From Linderina pennispora (Eukaryota > Kickxellomycota > Kickxellomycetes > Kickxellales > Kickxellaceae): 64,000 nucleotides of DNA. Position numbers and translations under genes: made by a program. Positions 35,416-46,892 of this stretch are shown here, piece by piece. The stretch covers positions 248,001 through 312,000 of the forward strand of contig NW_024468249.1 in the NCBI RefSeq assembly GCF_002104995.1, written 5' to 3'. The notes under the pieces are model-generated. The model did not search any database. It was not told where the DNA came from and saw only the letters and a list, made by a program, of their open reading frames with translations. The first letter of the stretch is position 1, and the number at the start of each line of letters is the position of its first letter.

Positions 35416-38400
35416 CTATCCAGCAGCCTGCTTCTTGTTTGCGCGGTTGATCGAGCGGGCATAGCGCAGCCCACATGCATTACAGAGCCTACAGAAAGCA
35501 ATTTTAAGCCAGCCAATCAGCAATCACAATGCATGCGCAGGTCATGTGGAACAAAATGGATTCCGTGATCGATCGCCGGCATCACAAGCTGGCTCAGACT
35601 GGGAGCAGCGCCTGCGATCGATCGGGCCCTGTGTGTCGAACTTCATAATACTTACGTTTTATGGCCCTGTCGGTCCCTTGCGCCACTCGGGGCTCGAGTC
35701 GGTCCCACAGCTCTTGCACAGCTTCTTCTCGGGTTCGTTGGGCCGGCCCATGACGATATGCCGCTCGTCTATGCGGTGCACGTACGGCCCGGCTATGCTT
35801 GGCGAGGCAATAACTGAGCCCGTGGGCGACCGATGGAACTGCTGCTGCTGCGGGGCGATTACGTGCAAAAAGTGCGGATGTGGCGAGCCATTGATCGAGC
35901 GATTCGGTCGGGCCTTGCATCTGCGGCGGGTAGTGCTGAACAAGCTACTTGCTGTGCAGGAACTCCTGTCACCATGGCGCTGCTGTTGTGCGCACTAGGC
36001 TGTTGCTGTTGTTGCTGTTGCTGTTGCTGCTGCTGCTGCCACATCTCACCAGAGTCCTGCTGGGCGGATGCCTGTGGTGGTGGGTAGACGTTGACCTGCA
36101 CATACCCCGCGTGTCCCGCTGAACTCATAGGTGCAGGCGACATGGCCACTGGTGTATGCTGCTGAGAAATCGTGCCAAGCGGCGAGGCTGAGGGTGTGGG
36201 CTGGTTCGAAGTGCCAGCGCCGATGCCCTTGGCAGCAATGCCCATCCGAAACGACCCGGCTGCAGCAGCGGCCCCCATGCGCTGGCGCATATCAAGTGTG
36301 CGCGTGCCTGGGCTCGGCAGCATTCCCGGGCTGCCTTTAGCCCCAGCACCCAGCCCCAGCGCCATGGGCCATACTGCCAAGCGCCGAGCCTGCTGGCGGT
36401 GGGCGGCGGTCGCCGTTGAGAGCCTGTATTGGATACGAGAACCGGCGCTCCTCAAAGTTTTTTTGTGGCGGCAATGTATACGAGGATTGCCGGCGTGGCG
36501 GAACCGATTCTGGGGGCGTCAGTGTGAATGCGGGACGTGCGGGCAGATTGGCGACGATCGATGCGGGGGCACGTGGCAGCGAGAATGGGCGGGCCTCGGA
36601 GATTGCTACGGCCGAAGAAGAGACTGGCTGTATTGGCATCCCATTTGCTGCACTGCTGACCGCGGCCATCGGGGGGCTGGCGTGCGGCATCATCGAGTAC
36701 GATGGGGATGGCCGTGCGGTGCTGCGCCCGCTGGTATGGGCTGAGCTGGCAATCGAGTAGTCCCGATAAGGGTGGGCATTGGCGGTGTCGGCAGGAACAG
36801 CAGCATGCGGCCGCTTAAGCTCGTCGTTGGGCGGTGTGGATAGGTTGTAGCTGGAAAGCACGCTTGTACCATCCTCGCCACCGGTCACGCTGGCGTTGCT
36901 TGACTCGACTGCAATCTGGTCGCCCCGCATCTGCTGGACAAACAAACAGCAGGCGCCCCCAGCGGAAACATGATGGAGTCCACATCGAGCGCGGGAGACG
37001 ACGTGCTGTCGGTGTGGGCCTTGGGCTTTATCCGGAGCTCCACTCTGACAGGATCCGTATTGGCGACGTGTGGGTGCTGTAGCAGCCCCAGGATGCTGCT
37101 GCTGAGACGTCGCCCACCACTGCCATCCTTTTGCAAAGACTGCAAGGTTGCGCCAGGCCTTTGTGGCTTCGACAGGGGACTCGCCGAAAATCCTACTGTA
37201 TCCTTCCTCTGGAAATGCGCACAGCAGGCGTTCGCTGTCGATCGCATAGATCTGGGCGTGGCGGGATGCCAAACAGCCCTCCGTTTTTCCCACCAACAGC
37301 ATGGCGTTTTGGCTAGCTGTTGTCATTTGCAGCTTTGTGCGGGCCGCTTCGATTGTGTCCAGCTTGTGGATCTGGCTGAGCAGGTGCCGGATTCGATGGG
37401 CATCTAAGAGCGAGGACATGTTGGATACGCATTCACATGGTGTTGCTGGGGAGAGTGATGCTGGTGTGGGGCCGCATGTTGCTGGTGGCTCCGTTGCCAC
37501 TGTTGCTGCTGCTGCTGTCGCTGTCGCTGTCGCTGTCGCTGCTGCTGCTGCTGTTATAGCGGCTGGTGGTATTACTGGCAGTGCTGTTCCAGAAGCAGCC
37601 GCTATTTCAAACGGATATGTGAGCGGTACCAGGGCGTCATTCTGTGGTGCCGCATCCTCATAGTGGACGATCACGATCGACAAGCGCTTCGATACAAGAT
37701 ATAGCGCAATGTTGGCAACCAGGTATTCGCTGTCAGCGTCCAGTGAATCCCAGACGCTGTCTGCGGAGGACGGGGTGGTGTTGCCTTGCACGTCCTCGAG
37801 GATTGTCCTTAACCGCTTTGGCGGAGCCGGGGTTTGCTGTGGTTGCGCCTGTGCTTGCTGCTGCTGCGGCGATGATACGTGGGCAGCTGGTTCCCGCATG
37901 CCGCGCAATTTTGCAATGTCGGGGATGATGGGCAGCGAGAGCTTGCGCTCAAACGATTCATGCAGATGCTTTGCGGGCCGTGTCTGGTGCATGATCTGGG
38001 ATTCGGAGGCGCGGCGGAATACCTGCGAGAAGCCAACTTTGTCCAGGTCGAGTCTGCGCAGGCGGCACCTACAGCTTGCATCGAGATTATGAACTCAGCT
38101 GTTTGTGATTGTTGTGCGAGCCGTATAGGCAACAATGGCCATCTCTTCCAGACTCCATTTATGGAGTTGCTGGTCTGGGACTATTATTTGCCGATCAAGC
38201 AGTGGGATGGCGCGCGCTTGTTGGACGGAAGAGTGCCAGAGCAGCAAATAGGGCGCAGCCTGCCTGGTCCAGTAGGAGGCAAACAATTGGCACCTCTCAT
38301 GGCAACTAAAAATAGGGCAAGGCTGGCGCTTCTTGTGGGCAAATTTGCAATCGCGGGCGGGCTTGTGTTATCAGCACGCCAAAGGACAACAAGGGGGGGG

Positions 38401-38847
38401 AGGACAAGCGTCCTTTGAAAATTTTGCGCAATCCCACATATTGCAGACAAGCCAAACACAGAAGGGAAGGGGAGGGGGATAAGGAAACATGCCCCGTTCC
38501 ATTCGATTAAGCGCATAAAGCCGGCTTTTTCGGCAACCCAAATAAAACGGTATTCCCTACCTTATGCTTGAGCCCGTGAATGACTTTGAAATGAACGTGT
38601 CGACCAAATCGCTACGTGCCCGATTTACTTCGTCGGGGTGAATGTAGTCAAAAAGCGACTGGTTCAGTAGCGACGATGTTTTCTCAGGGCCCAGGAAATC
38701 GCTCAGCGTCGCCGAAAAGAAGGCAAAGTTCAGGCTCTCGCCGTGCAGCACCCCCCAGAAGCACGGGTGCTGCTGCTGCTGCTGCCTGCACCCGCCGTAG
38801 CCCTCGGCAGCCATGTCCATCGTGCGCTTTTTGTCGTTTGCCGCCAT
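35416..38847 (-). CDS. White-collar-2-like PAS / GATA zinc-finger regulator
   Basis: Probable partner in a blue-light-responsive transcription complex. Exon 1 (38847-38561) begins MAANDKKRTMD and a poly-Gln run, then a PAS domain (SATLSDFLGP, LFDYIHPDEVNRARSDL). Exon 2 (38068-35656) continues it with CRLRRLDLDKVGFSQVFRRA. This is followed by low-complexity Ala/Thr, Ser/Pro and Gln tracts and the first half of a GATA finger (CKSCGTDSSPEWRKGPTGP). The last exon (35488-35416) supplies LCNACGLRYARSINRA. The C-X2-C-X18-C-X2-C spacing is that of WC-2. The PAS part lacks the flavin-cysteine motif (NCRFLQ), which also fits WC-2 rather than WC-1. One extra base at 35661 precedes the last donor; other frame changes lie near 37130, 36940 and 36340. 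Light sensing is family inference. Confidence 0.78.
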
Positions 38848-39785
38848 CGCTGGCTGGGAATGAGTGACTGGAAAATATACGGTGGGGAGGGAAATACGAT
38901 ATAATAGGGAAAAAAGAGGGGACAGGCAGGTCCAAAGTAAGGAATAAATATAAAACTTTGGAGCTTTACGAGAGAAGATGGAAAGATATTTGGGGAGAGC
39001 AGAGTCGAGCGCTGCGTCTTTTTCTCGTGCTTATCCCTAAGGCGGGCAAACTGGGTGCTGGCCCGATGGCAGTTGGAAGCGGAAAGGAGAGCAGAAATAT
39101 AACGAGAGGCAGAAGAGCACCGCCCTTGTGCAAGAAAAAATCAAGGCGGCCAAGAAGGAAAAGAGAGAGGGAGGGTACGCGCCAAGGGGGAAGCGAAACA
39201 ACTATGTCCACAGCATAGAACGAAAAAAGGTGAGGGAACTTTGGGCTGAATTGGACGCCTTTGTATAATAAAAATAGCGGAAATATAAAAAAGAGAAGAG
39301 AGGAGTCAAAGCAGGCAGATACATGAAAAAAAAAACCAGAGCCTAAGAATACCTTTGGGCATGCTACACGTGAATCAGCGTCTGCCTAGTGGCTCTGGTG
39401 AGGAACTCGATCAGAAACAACACAAAAAATTCATCCTGCAATGGCCCGACTGGCTGCTGCATAGATTTTTTGCTTCGAGAGGATCCACTCTGCAGCAAAT
39501 GTGATTCGCTTTGATGCCGAGTTGCAACGGGATCTGAGGTTTTATTTGCTGCAGAAATCAAGTGTCGGTCAAGGTGATGGGGCTCGGTGTTAAATATAGC
39601 GCTGCATATATGCACTAGACAGACCAGTGCCACGGCCAACTGACAGACATAGGCGGACAGGGGAAAGGTGGATAAGAAATATTGAATCGATAGTAAGGTA
39701 CATGTATGTGAGAGGGAGAAAGAGGTATTTGAACAACGCGATACCGGCAAGCCATGCACGCCCACCAAGGGACGCGCTTGCTGAT
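38848..39785. other. WC-2-like gene upstream region / LRR gene 3' flank
   Basis: 938 bp of A/G-rich sequence on the plus strand (a C/T-rich leader on the minus strand). No conserved ORF; frames in 39364-39877 look random. Confidence 0.45.
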
Positions 39786-42776
39786 TCACATGCCTGCAGT
39801 ATGAACAGCGGCTGGGGGATGCTGGAGCAGCGGCAGATACGGCAGCGGGACCGAGTGGCCCCAGGGCCGGGCCTCATGCAGCTGCGAGTGGAGGATGCGC
39901 GCGTAGGACTGGAGCAGCAGCTTGGCCTTGTCCAAGGACGCCTCGTGCTGTCTGGGGGTCAATGCCAGCCGCGTGGAGCTCAAGAATGCAGCCATGCGCC
40001 TGTTGGCAGTGGCCTCAATGCGCTGGCACACCCGGCGCTGCTGCTCCGCCTTGGAGTGCGCCACCATGGCGCCCTCACTGCGACTGACAAGCGACCACTT
40101 ACCGGTCCCAAGGCACAGGGTTTCCAGACGGCATCGCATCTCGACGAGGTCTGCCGACACCGTTGCGATTGGGTTTGCAGCCAGCACGATGCGTCGCAGC
40201 TTAGGGAGCCGGCTGAGCCAGCCGGGGACCGCATTAATCCAGTTGTGTGACATGTCCAGGCGCTGCAGATCCCTACACCGCAATAGGCTTGGTAGTACAG
40301 CCACCAGCCCCCAGGTTGACCAGCGCTAGGTCCCGCACGGCCGCCGCCTGCTCGAGGGCCGCAACCAGCCGCAGGCTAAAGTGCGGAATTCCGTGCTGCC
40401 TGCCAGCTGCCGCCAGTGCACTTTAGCTGGAGTCGTGTAACGTTCTGTGTAGAAATCACGATGCGCATGCTTGGCGGCACGCTGGGGGTGTACCCCGGCT
40501 TGGCGTACGGCGGAAGTGGTGCACCTCTAAGCGCCGTAGAGCTGGCGGCATCTGCCACGCCGCGCGCAGTGGAGGAGCATGACGAACCGGAAGCTGCAGT
40601 AGCCGCGGCTACTGCGCAGGGCTTTTCAGCTCTCTCACCACAAACGCCGGATATTGCCGCCCTACTGCCGCCATCCTCGCTGCACCATGGCGGCGGCAGC
40701 AGCAGCATCTCGGATGGCTTTGACCTAAGTGCTATCGCCGTCTCCCGCTCGCCCAGCAGCTTCTCCGGGCTATCGAGGCCGTGCTTGAACAGCTCGAGCG
40801 GCAGGACTGTGCGCTTGCGGTTGTTGCGCCGGCCACGGGCCCGCCCTCCGGAGCTGCTGGGCGAGGAACCGTCCTCAGCAGCAGCCGTCGACATCAGCAG
40901 CCAGTCGTTCTGCTGCGTCAGCGTCGAGCCGTCGAAATCGACGTTCTCGGGCGTATCCACGGATATCGCAGACACCATCGCCACGCCTCCAATGGCCCTG
41001 TCGCGCGACGGGCGGCTAGGCTCAGGGAAGATGGTGGCTACAGTGCTTCTAGGTGAGATGCGGATCGATGCAATGTCGCTGACGAACGGGCTGCGCGGGT
41101 CCATCGGAGGCAGCTCTTCGGCCTGTGGCCCTTGGTAGTCGTGGGCCAGGAACGGGAACGCCGTGCTGCGAATCTCGTCAATTGCCGATTGGTTGACGCC
41201 CGACGAGCTGCGCTCCTGCTGCGAATCGCGGTCGACAAAGGTGGTGCCCGACTGCATCCCCATCTCGAACATGAACCGCGAGCTGCGCGCCACCGGGAAG
41301 GTAGCTGCCCGCGCACGGTCCTCATCCTCGTCGATTGTCTCGTTATGCAGGGTGGATTCGCGTCGCAGCCAATAGGCATCGTATCCAGCCTCGTCGACCT
41401 GGAAGTCAAACGATCGCCGGGTGCGATGTCCGTTAGGGAAATCTACCGTTATGCCCGAGAGCTCCGAGCCATTGCGCGAGTGCCGTCTGTGCGCACGTCC
41501 CACGTCATCAGGGCCCAGACCGCTTGGGACCGATGGTCCCTGAAATGTCCGCGTTCTGCGCCCACGCACACCCGACGACCGCCGCCTCCGCTCCCGCGCA
41601 TGGTTGACTGCCGATGTGCCCATTTGCTGGACTGGCTCCATTCCCTGCAGACCCATGGCGTTGCGCTGCTCCTCGGTCGATGAAAACGAGCACTCGGAGA
41701 TCTTGCGCGGCGTCCGGAACTTGCCACCCGCAGCCGATGTTGATGCTGGGATGCGCGCGGTCGACGAAAGCGTCATTGGGCGTGCTGATGCAGTCATGGA
41801 CCGTGGCCGTGCTGGCTGTGCTTGCTGAGACTCGGGCTGCGATCGAGGTTGAGCTTGAGGCCTGAGACTGAGGCTGAGGTTGAGCCCTGCTGCTGCTGCT
41901 GCTGGCTGCTGGAATCGTCTGCCGTGTAGGTACAGGGGGCAGCGGCACAGCCGGCACCAATGACGTTGTTGATGTCGTCGACACAGACGACGTTACTGAT
42001 AGCGGCGGGGTCGCCACGGAAACAAGCGAGTCGCACGACGAGCCGCCGCCCGCCATGCCACGCCGATTATATCCGGCCGGCTGCTGGCTGCTGGCACGCG
42101 CCCTCGACGAGCCGAACCTTGCCAGCGGGTTATTCAGCCGCGGGGTGACACCTCGCGTGCTTGTCTCCATGGCGCCAGCCAGTCTCATCCCATTCACGTC
42201 GACGGTGCTGGCGGGCCCCAACGCCTCGCTGCTGGCGGTAATCAAAACAAAATCCTCATTTTCAAGCAGCTCATCGTAAATCGACGTTTCGCCCTGCGCT
42301 GGCGGGTACGACATTATCGCCTTATTCGCCCCGCCGGTGCGGAACCGCCGGAACGTGCCGTGTGCCGTGGTCCTCTTGCTCATCCACCGCGAGGGCGGCG
42401 GCGACAGGCTCTCGTCGCTGAACAATGCCTGCTCCAGCATCATTGGTGCGTCCATGTTTACTTCCCAGGCCTTTGTGACGTCCTGCGTGCTGCCGTTGCC
42501 GCGAAGCGAATGGAATCGCGACCGTAGCCGCGACCCAAGTGTGCCTGACTTTGACGATACACGCGGCCGCTTATAACTGCTGTGCACCGATACTGGTGAT
42601 ATGGGCACGGTCTGCATGCCGCCCTTTGATGTGGTGGTTGATGCGCGTGGCCGGTGGTGGTGGCCGTGGTGCATAGGAAGGCTCGCCAGCGACGATGATG
42701 CTGAGAGCGAGACCAGCTGGGCAATCGACGCTTCGTTTTTGCTCCGTGGCGGCGCAGCGGTCTGCTGGTGGTACAT
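39786..42776 (-). CDS. Large Ser-rich protein with C-terminal leucine-rich repeats
   Basis: I do not recognise this protein of about 990 residues. The N-terminal two thirds are Ser/Arg/Pro-rich and look disordered (for example SVSSTSTTSLVPAVPLPPVP). The C-terminal part has leucine-rich repeats of the SDS22/RI type: VISTQNVTRLQLKCTGGSW, LVAALEQAAAVRDLALVNLG, CRDLQRLDMSHNWINAVPGW, LSRLPKLRRIVLAANPIATV. A helical tail follows (QQRRVCQRIEATANRRMAAF). Frame changes lie near 41735, 40385 and 40305. The ATG at 42776 lies directly after a good 3' splice site (TTGTTCAG), so it may be internal. A candidate first exon (about 43564-43450, MGSLEQLTMAMDASARK...) ends at a GTACGC donor, but the phase does not match as written. 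No signal or membrane segment is visible. Confidence 0.65.
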
Positions 42777-43915
42777 TTCTGAACAAATGGAAGAGAGGGG
42801 AATAGCGCGAAATGTGTCACAAAACAGGGAGGTGGAGAATAAAGAAAAAGAATAGAGGCCGAAGGATGTCTGAATAAAATAGTAGTTACTAGTGCCAGAA
42901 AGAATAATGGATGGTGGGGTGGGGAGCTGACGATGAACGAAAAAGACAACAAATAAATAACGTCCTTTGGCGAGGATTCCTTTCGTTGCGAAGGAGATGG
43001 ACGAGAGCGAACTCTAAATATAAAGGGCTGTTGGGAGGGGAGGGGAGTCCGAGTGTCTTTTTTAATCTCAGATGCTAGTAGACCGTTTGCAAAAGAGGCA
43101 GTGCCATGAACACGAAAATAAACAGATGCAAATGGTGACCCCCGCGCAAGGAGCCGTTGGCTAATAGAGCGGTCTGACAAACCGAGACCAGGTAGCCGAT
43201 ATAAGGGCAATTAGTGTGCTTATTTCAGACCGTCTCCGGGGACCGAGGGGCATTAAGATTAGAGTAAAGGAGGCGTCAGCGAGAAAAGCGTGAAGAGGGG
43301 AACATAGGAGAAAGAGGAGACTCGGTTTAGACAGCTCGCACACACCAAACACCTCGCACAACAAAAAAGTATCCTGTCCCATCCCCCCTTCCAATCCCTC
43401 ATCTCCCCAAAAATAGCATGGCAAAAAAGGCGAAGCTGCATCCCACCGTCACAAGCGCGTACCATGGCGAACTGTGTTTTTTGCTTTTTGGCGCTGCTGG
43501 CAAGCTTGCTCTTTGTTTGCTGCCTCCTCTTGCGCGCGCTCGCATCCATGGCCATTGTCAGTTGTTCGAGGGAGCCCATGTCAATCCCGTCCCTCGACAA
43601 TCAGACGCTGCGCTGCACTATACATGTAGCAAACGCAGTGAATTCAAACACCGCATTGCAATGGCTCTACTGGCCGCGAGGGCAGCATAGAATGCGTTTT
43701 CCTGCGATGCAGGCGCTGCCGCAAGTGATTGGCTGTGCGTGCAGAGAGTAAATAGTGGACGGCATCAGGCAGCCTGCACTACCACGCCTATGCTGCGCAG
43801 AGGAAAATAGCGCCAGTCTTGTATCACAGCCAAAGGGCCGTTCACAAATGCACTATATCGAAGCCGGCTGCAGCAGAGACAATTCGCGTTCTTGCTGATG
43901 TGAATAAATTTATTC
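42777..43915. other. Spacer with a possible 5' exon of the LRR gene
   Basis: 1,139 bp. The minus strand just before 42776 is pyrimidine-rich and ends in a consensus acceptor. A short basic, protein-like frame (KRRQQTKSKLASSAKKQK) lies on the minus strand at about 43564-43450. The rest is C/T-rich on the minus strand without conserved coding sequence. Confidence 0.4.
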
Positions 43916-46238
43916 CTACTCGTGCTCGAACCGGTCCTGCCGGATGACCAGGTCGCTCAGCGTCGAGTCTCCTTCGATATGCAGGTTACGCTCGTTTGCC
44001 AGGTGGAGCAGGCAGATAAAGCAGTACGACACCGAGAGCTCGCTCAGCTTCTCGGGTGGATACACGGACTTTAGGCTGCTGACGACGTCGCTGAACTTCT
44101 GGTCGCCCTCGAGCTCTACCGTCTCGTCGTCCAGCGCAGCAGCACTGGGCCGGTCCGTGGGCCTACCGTCGGTTTTGAGCGCCATCTCGCGCCAGATGTT
44201 GTCCTTGAGCTTCTTGACGTTGACTCGCTTGGCGCGCCGCGCGTAGCTTACGTACAGCGGCTTGATAAGCTTCAGCTGCGGAACGCCCGCATTGAGCACG
44301 TCGCCGTCAGCATTGCCATCGGCCGTGGTGTCGGTCCGGGTCGACGCTGGTCTGGACTCCCGAATGTCAAGCCATCGTCGTCAAAGTCATCATCAAAGCC
44401 AATCTGCGTCTCGTCGCCGATATCAGCGCTGCTGCCCAGCGCATTGGCCGCATCGTCGCCGTCAACCATAAATCCGCCGTACGAGTCGGTCCCCTGGCGC
44501 TGTCTGCTCGCGCTTGACGGTGCGGCGCGGGTTGAACTTGAGCCTCGGCTTCAGCAGCAGATTGAACAGGTTCTTGGACGAAAAGCGCACGTCCTCGGGC
44601 AGCGAGTGGTCCTGGTTCATAATGGCCTTGCGCGTCATTGTGATGGCCGACGCACGTGCCGGTTTGGCAAACAATGTCTCGACGCTTAGATCCGGCCCGT
44701 TCATAAAGTCAACAAAGAACGCTTGCTTCTCGGACCGCTTGCGCTTCGGGTCAGCCCCAGCAGCCTCCTCATTGTTTGCCGCCTCCTCGCCATTGACCTC
44801 CACCGCCTCCTCTCTGCTGCTCGTGCTGCCGCTTCATCGCAGTGCGCGAAATCGGCAGCCGCCAGTGCTCGGGCCCAGCCCACCCCTTGGCCAGATTCGT
44901 GTCAAAATACGACAGCAGGTTGTCCTCGTCTGCAGCGGTCGACAGCGACATTCACGCTGGGGATCCCGGTCGGCGTGCCTTGCTCAGTCGCGTCCTCAGC
45001 CTCGGCAATCTGCAGCATCGCTGCGGTCTCCATCGGGACCGGTCCGTCATTGTCGTCGTCAAAGTTCAAAAAGTGGCCCATGTCGTCGCCCCCGTCGTCC
45101 AGGCTAGGGCTCTGCTCGTCGTTCATGAGCGCTGGTGATGGCGGCACAATTTCAGAGCTGTGGTCGCTCGACAGAGGCGGGAAACTCCTCCTCAGCCTCG
45201 TCCTCCCGCAGATGCTCCTTCAGCAGCGAAAAGTCAACTGATGTATCGCAGGTAAACTCAAAGTCTGCCAGCGATGGGCAAATCTGCGCGTCGTCGAGGT
45301 TCCGTGTGATGTTGTCAAACAGCTCCTGCATTGGCGACAGGTCCAGCAGCGTCGTCTTGACCCTCTTCTGAGTCAACGGCATTCGGCTATCTGCCCCGTC
45401 CTCTGACTGGTCAGCAATTTCCTCGTCATCGTCGGCCACCATGCGCGCGTCGCTGGCATCAAAAGACAATCTTGCCATCGCCATCCACGCTCAGGTGGTT
45501 GAGCAGCAGTCCGCGCGCCCCACCCTCGTCAAAGTCAGCCGACGGTCTTCTTGAACAGCGGGTCGACCGAAAACTCGAGGTCAAGCTTCTTCACGCTGAT
45601 GCTGGCCATGTCCTTGGCCAGCGTGTTAACCGATCTGTTTGCACGGCGCGACTTTTGCTTCCCGGCAGCGCTCTCCTCGTCCTGCTCCTCCTCACCCGCG
45701 GTGTTATTCCCACGACCACGCTTTCCTGGGGCCTCAGCCAGGCCACTCAGCAGCCGCCCGGTCTCCGATGCCACAGAGTCGACGCGCGACGAGAAGATCT
45801 TGACGCAGCCATCGAGCGTGCATGACGCCTTCTGGAAGTTGATCGAGTCGCCGTCCTTCAGCAGCCGCATGTCGTAGAAATAGTCGATCAGCGCAAAGTC
45901 CCATGTGTTGTTGGCATTAATCTTGTTGTCTGCCGCAATCTTCATCCACTCCTCGTACCGCTGGATTCAGCTCCTCAGGCGTCAGCTGCGGAAGCTGCAC
46001 AGCGAACTGCCCGTTTCGGCGACTTTAGCTGCGGGCTCGGCGAAAAGAGGTTCGTCTTGGTTGTCGTGCGATGCGGCGTCACCAGGTTTGACCGCCGCCT
46101 CTCGATAGCCGACCTGCGGCGGCGGCGGCGCTCGGCCGCATCGTCATTCACCCGCGGAGTCTGCGGCGTACCGGCACTACGCGGTGTCGCGATGTCAGGA
46201 GACCCCTCCCTGCTTCTGGAATGCTTAGGGGTGAACAT
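43916..46238 (-). CDS. BRN1: Condensin subunit CAP-H / Brn1 (kleisin)
   Basis: Kleisin that bridges Smc2-Smc4 and the HEAT subunits in mitotic chromosome compaction. After a basic N-terminal tail (MFTPKHSRSREG) comes the conserved kleisin helix region QLTPEELNQRYEEWMKIAAD (once two extra bases near 46011 and 45965 are ignored). Next are NNTWDFALIDYFYDM, DSINFQKASCTLDGCVKIFS and SRVDSVASETGRLLSGL. Acidic middle blocks follow (DDGGDDMGHFLNFDDDND), then FFVDFMNGPDLSVETLF and the C-terminal winged-helix region LKDNIWREM, FSDVVSSLKSVYP and SVSYCFICLLHLANE. Further frame changes lie near 45530, 45165, 44935, 44830, 44500 and 44360. Assignment rests on the CAP-H-specific N-terminal block. Confidence 0.88.
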
Positions 46239-46892
46239 GGCTGCAGCGACTGGTGATTCAGAATGGAACTATGTATCAAAAAGTGTATAAACGCGAGAAG
46301 TAAACACGAGAAATAGGGGTGCAGACGCGGAATGGAGAGGACAGAAAGGTGCAAGGGGAAAAGCCTGCAATTTGAATAGCCCTCACGCTCTGGCACTGAT
46401 GCCAGGCAGTCTGCCTGTGGCCCTAGCATGTTTACCCTTAGGACGGATTAGATTAGCCAGTGATCACTGCAAAGATATTTCGTACCGATCAAATCGCTGC
46501 TGCAGACCAATGGGCGTTGGCCCTGTCATGAGCCTGTCTGCCCACCCTTTGGGTCTCCGCCACGCACTGCTGGTGACATCCACGCTCTTACGGCAGACGC
46601 TTTACAAAAATCGCTCGCCTGAACAGCACCGCCCTTGGCCTTTTTCTACCTGGCGCATTTCAGCTTATTTCCATATTTCGCTTTCCACTCCATCTCCAAC
46701 CAGCGGGGGTGCAATTTACTTGTCTTGTTGCTCTATTCGTGCCGGAAGGGTTCTTATAACACCACACAGCTCTTTCTCCCTGCACATCTCACAGTCTCTT
46801 GGAAACCCACATCAGCAAGGCATTTCAGTTCGTCGTCAACCCACAGATTTCGTATTTGTTCGATCAGCAACAGCGTGCTTTAGACGGATAAT
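46239..46892. other. Divergent promoter region BRN1 / SEC24 C/D class
   Basis: 654 bp between divergent starts. The plus side becomes pyrimidine-rich (about 46700-46840) before the SEC24 ATG. No conserved ORF was found. Confidence 0.45.

Noticed and set aside
39364-39877. Short overlapping ORFs on both strands
   Set aside because: Random composition, no motif, and they disagree between strands; treated as non-coding.
42458-43210. Minus-strand ORF of 250 codons upstream of the LRR gene
   Set aside because: It overlaps the real LRR frame out of phase, and its upstream half is only C/T-rich leader sequence (Phe/Leu/Ser/Pro-rich translation).
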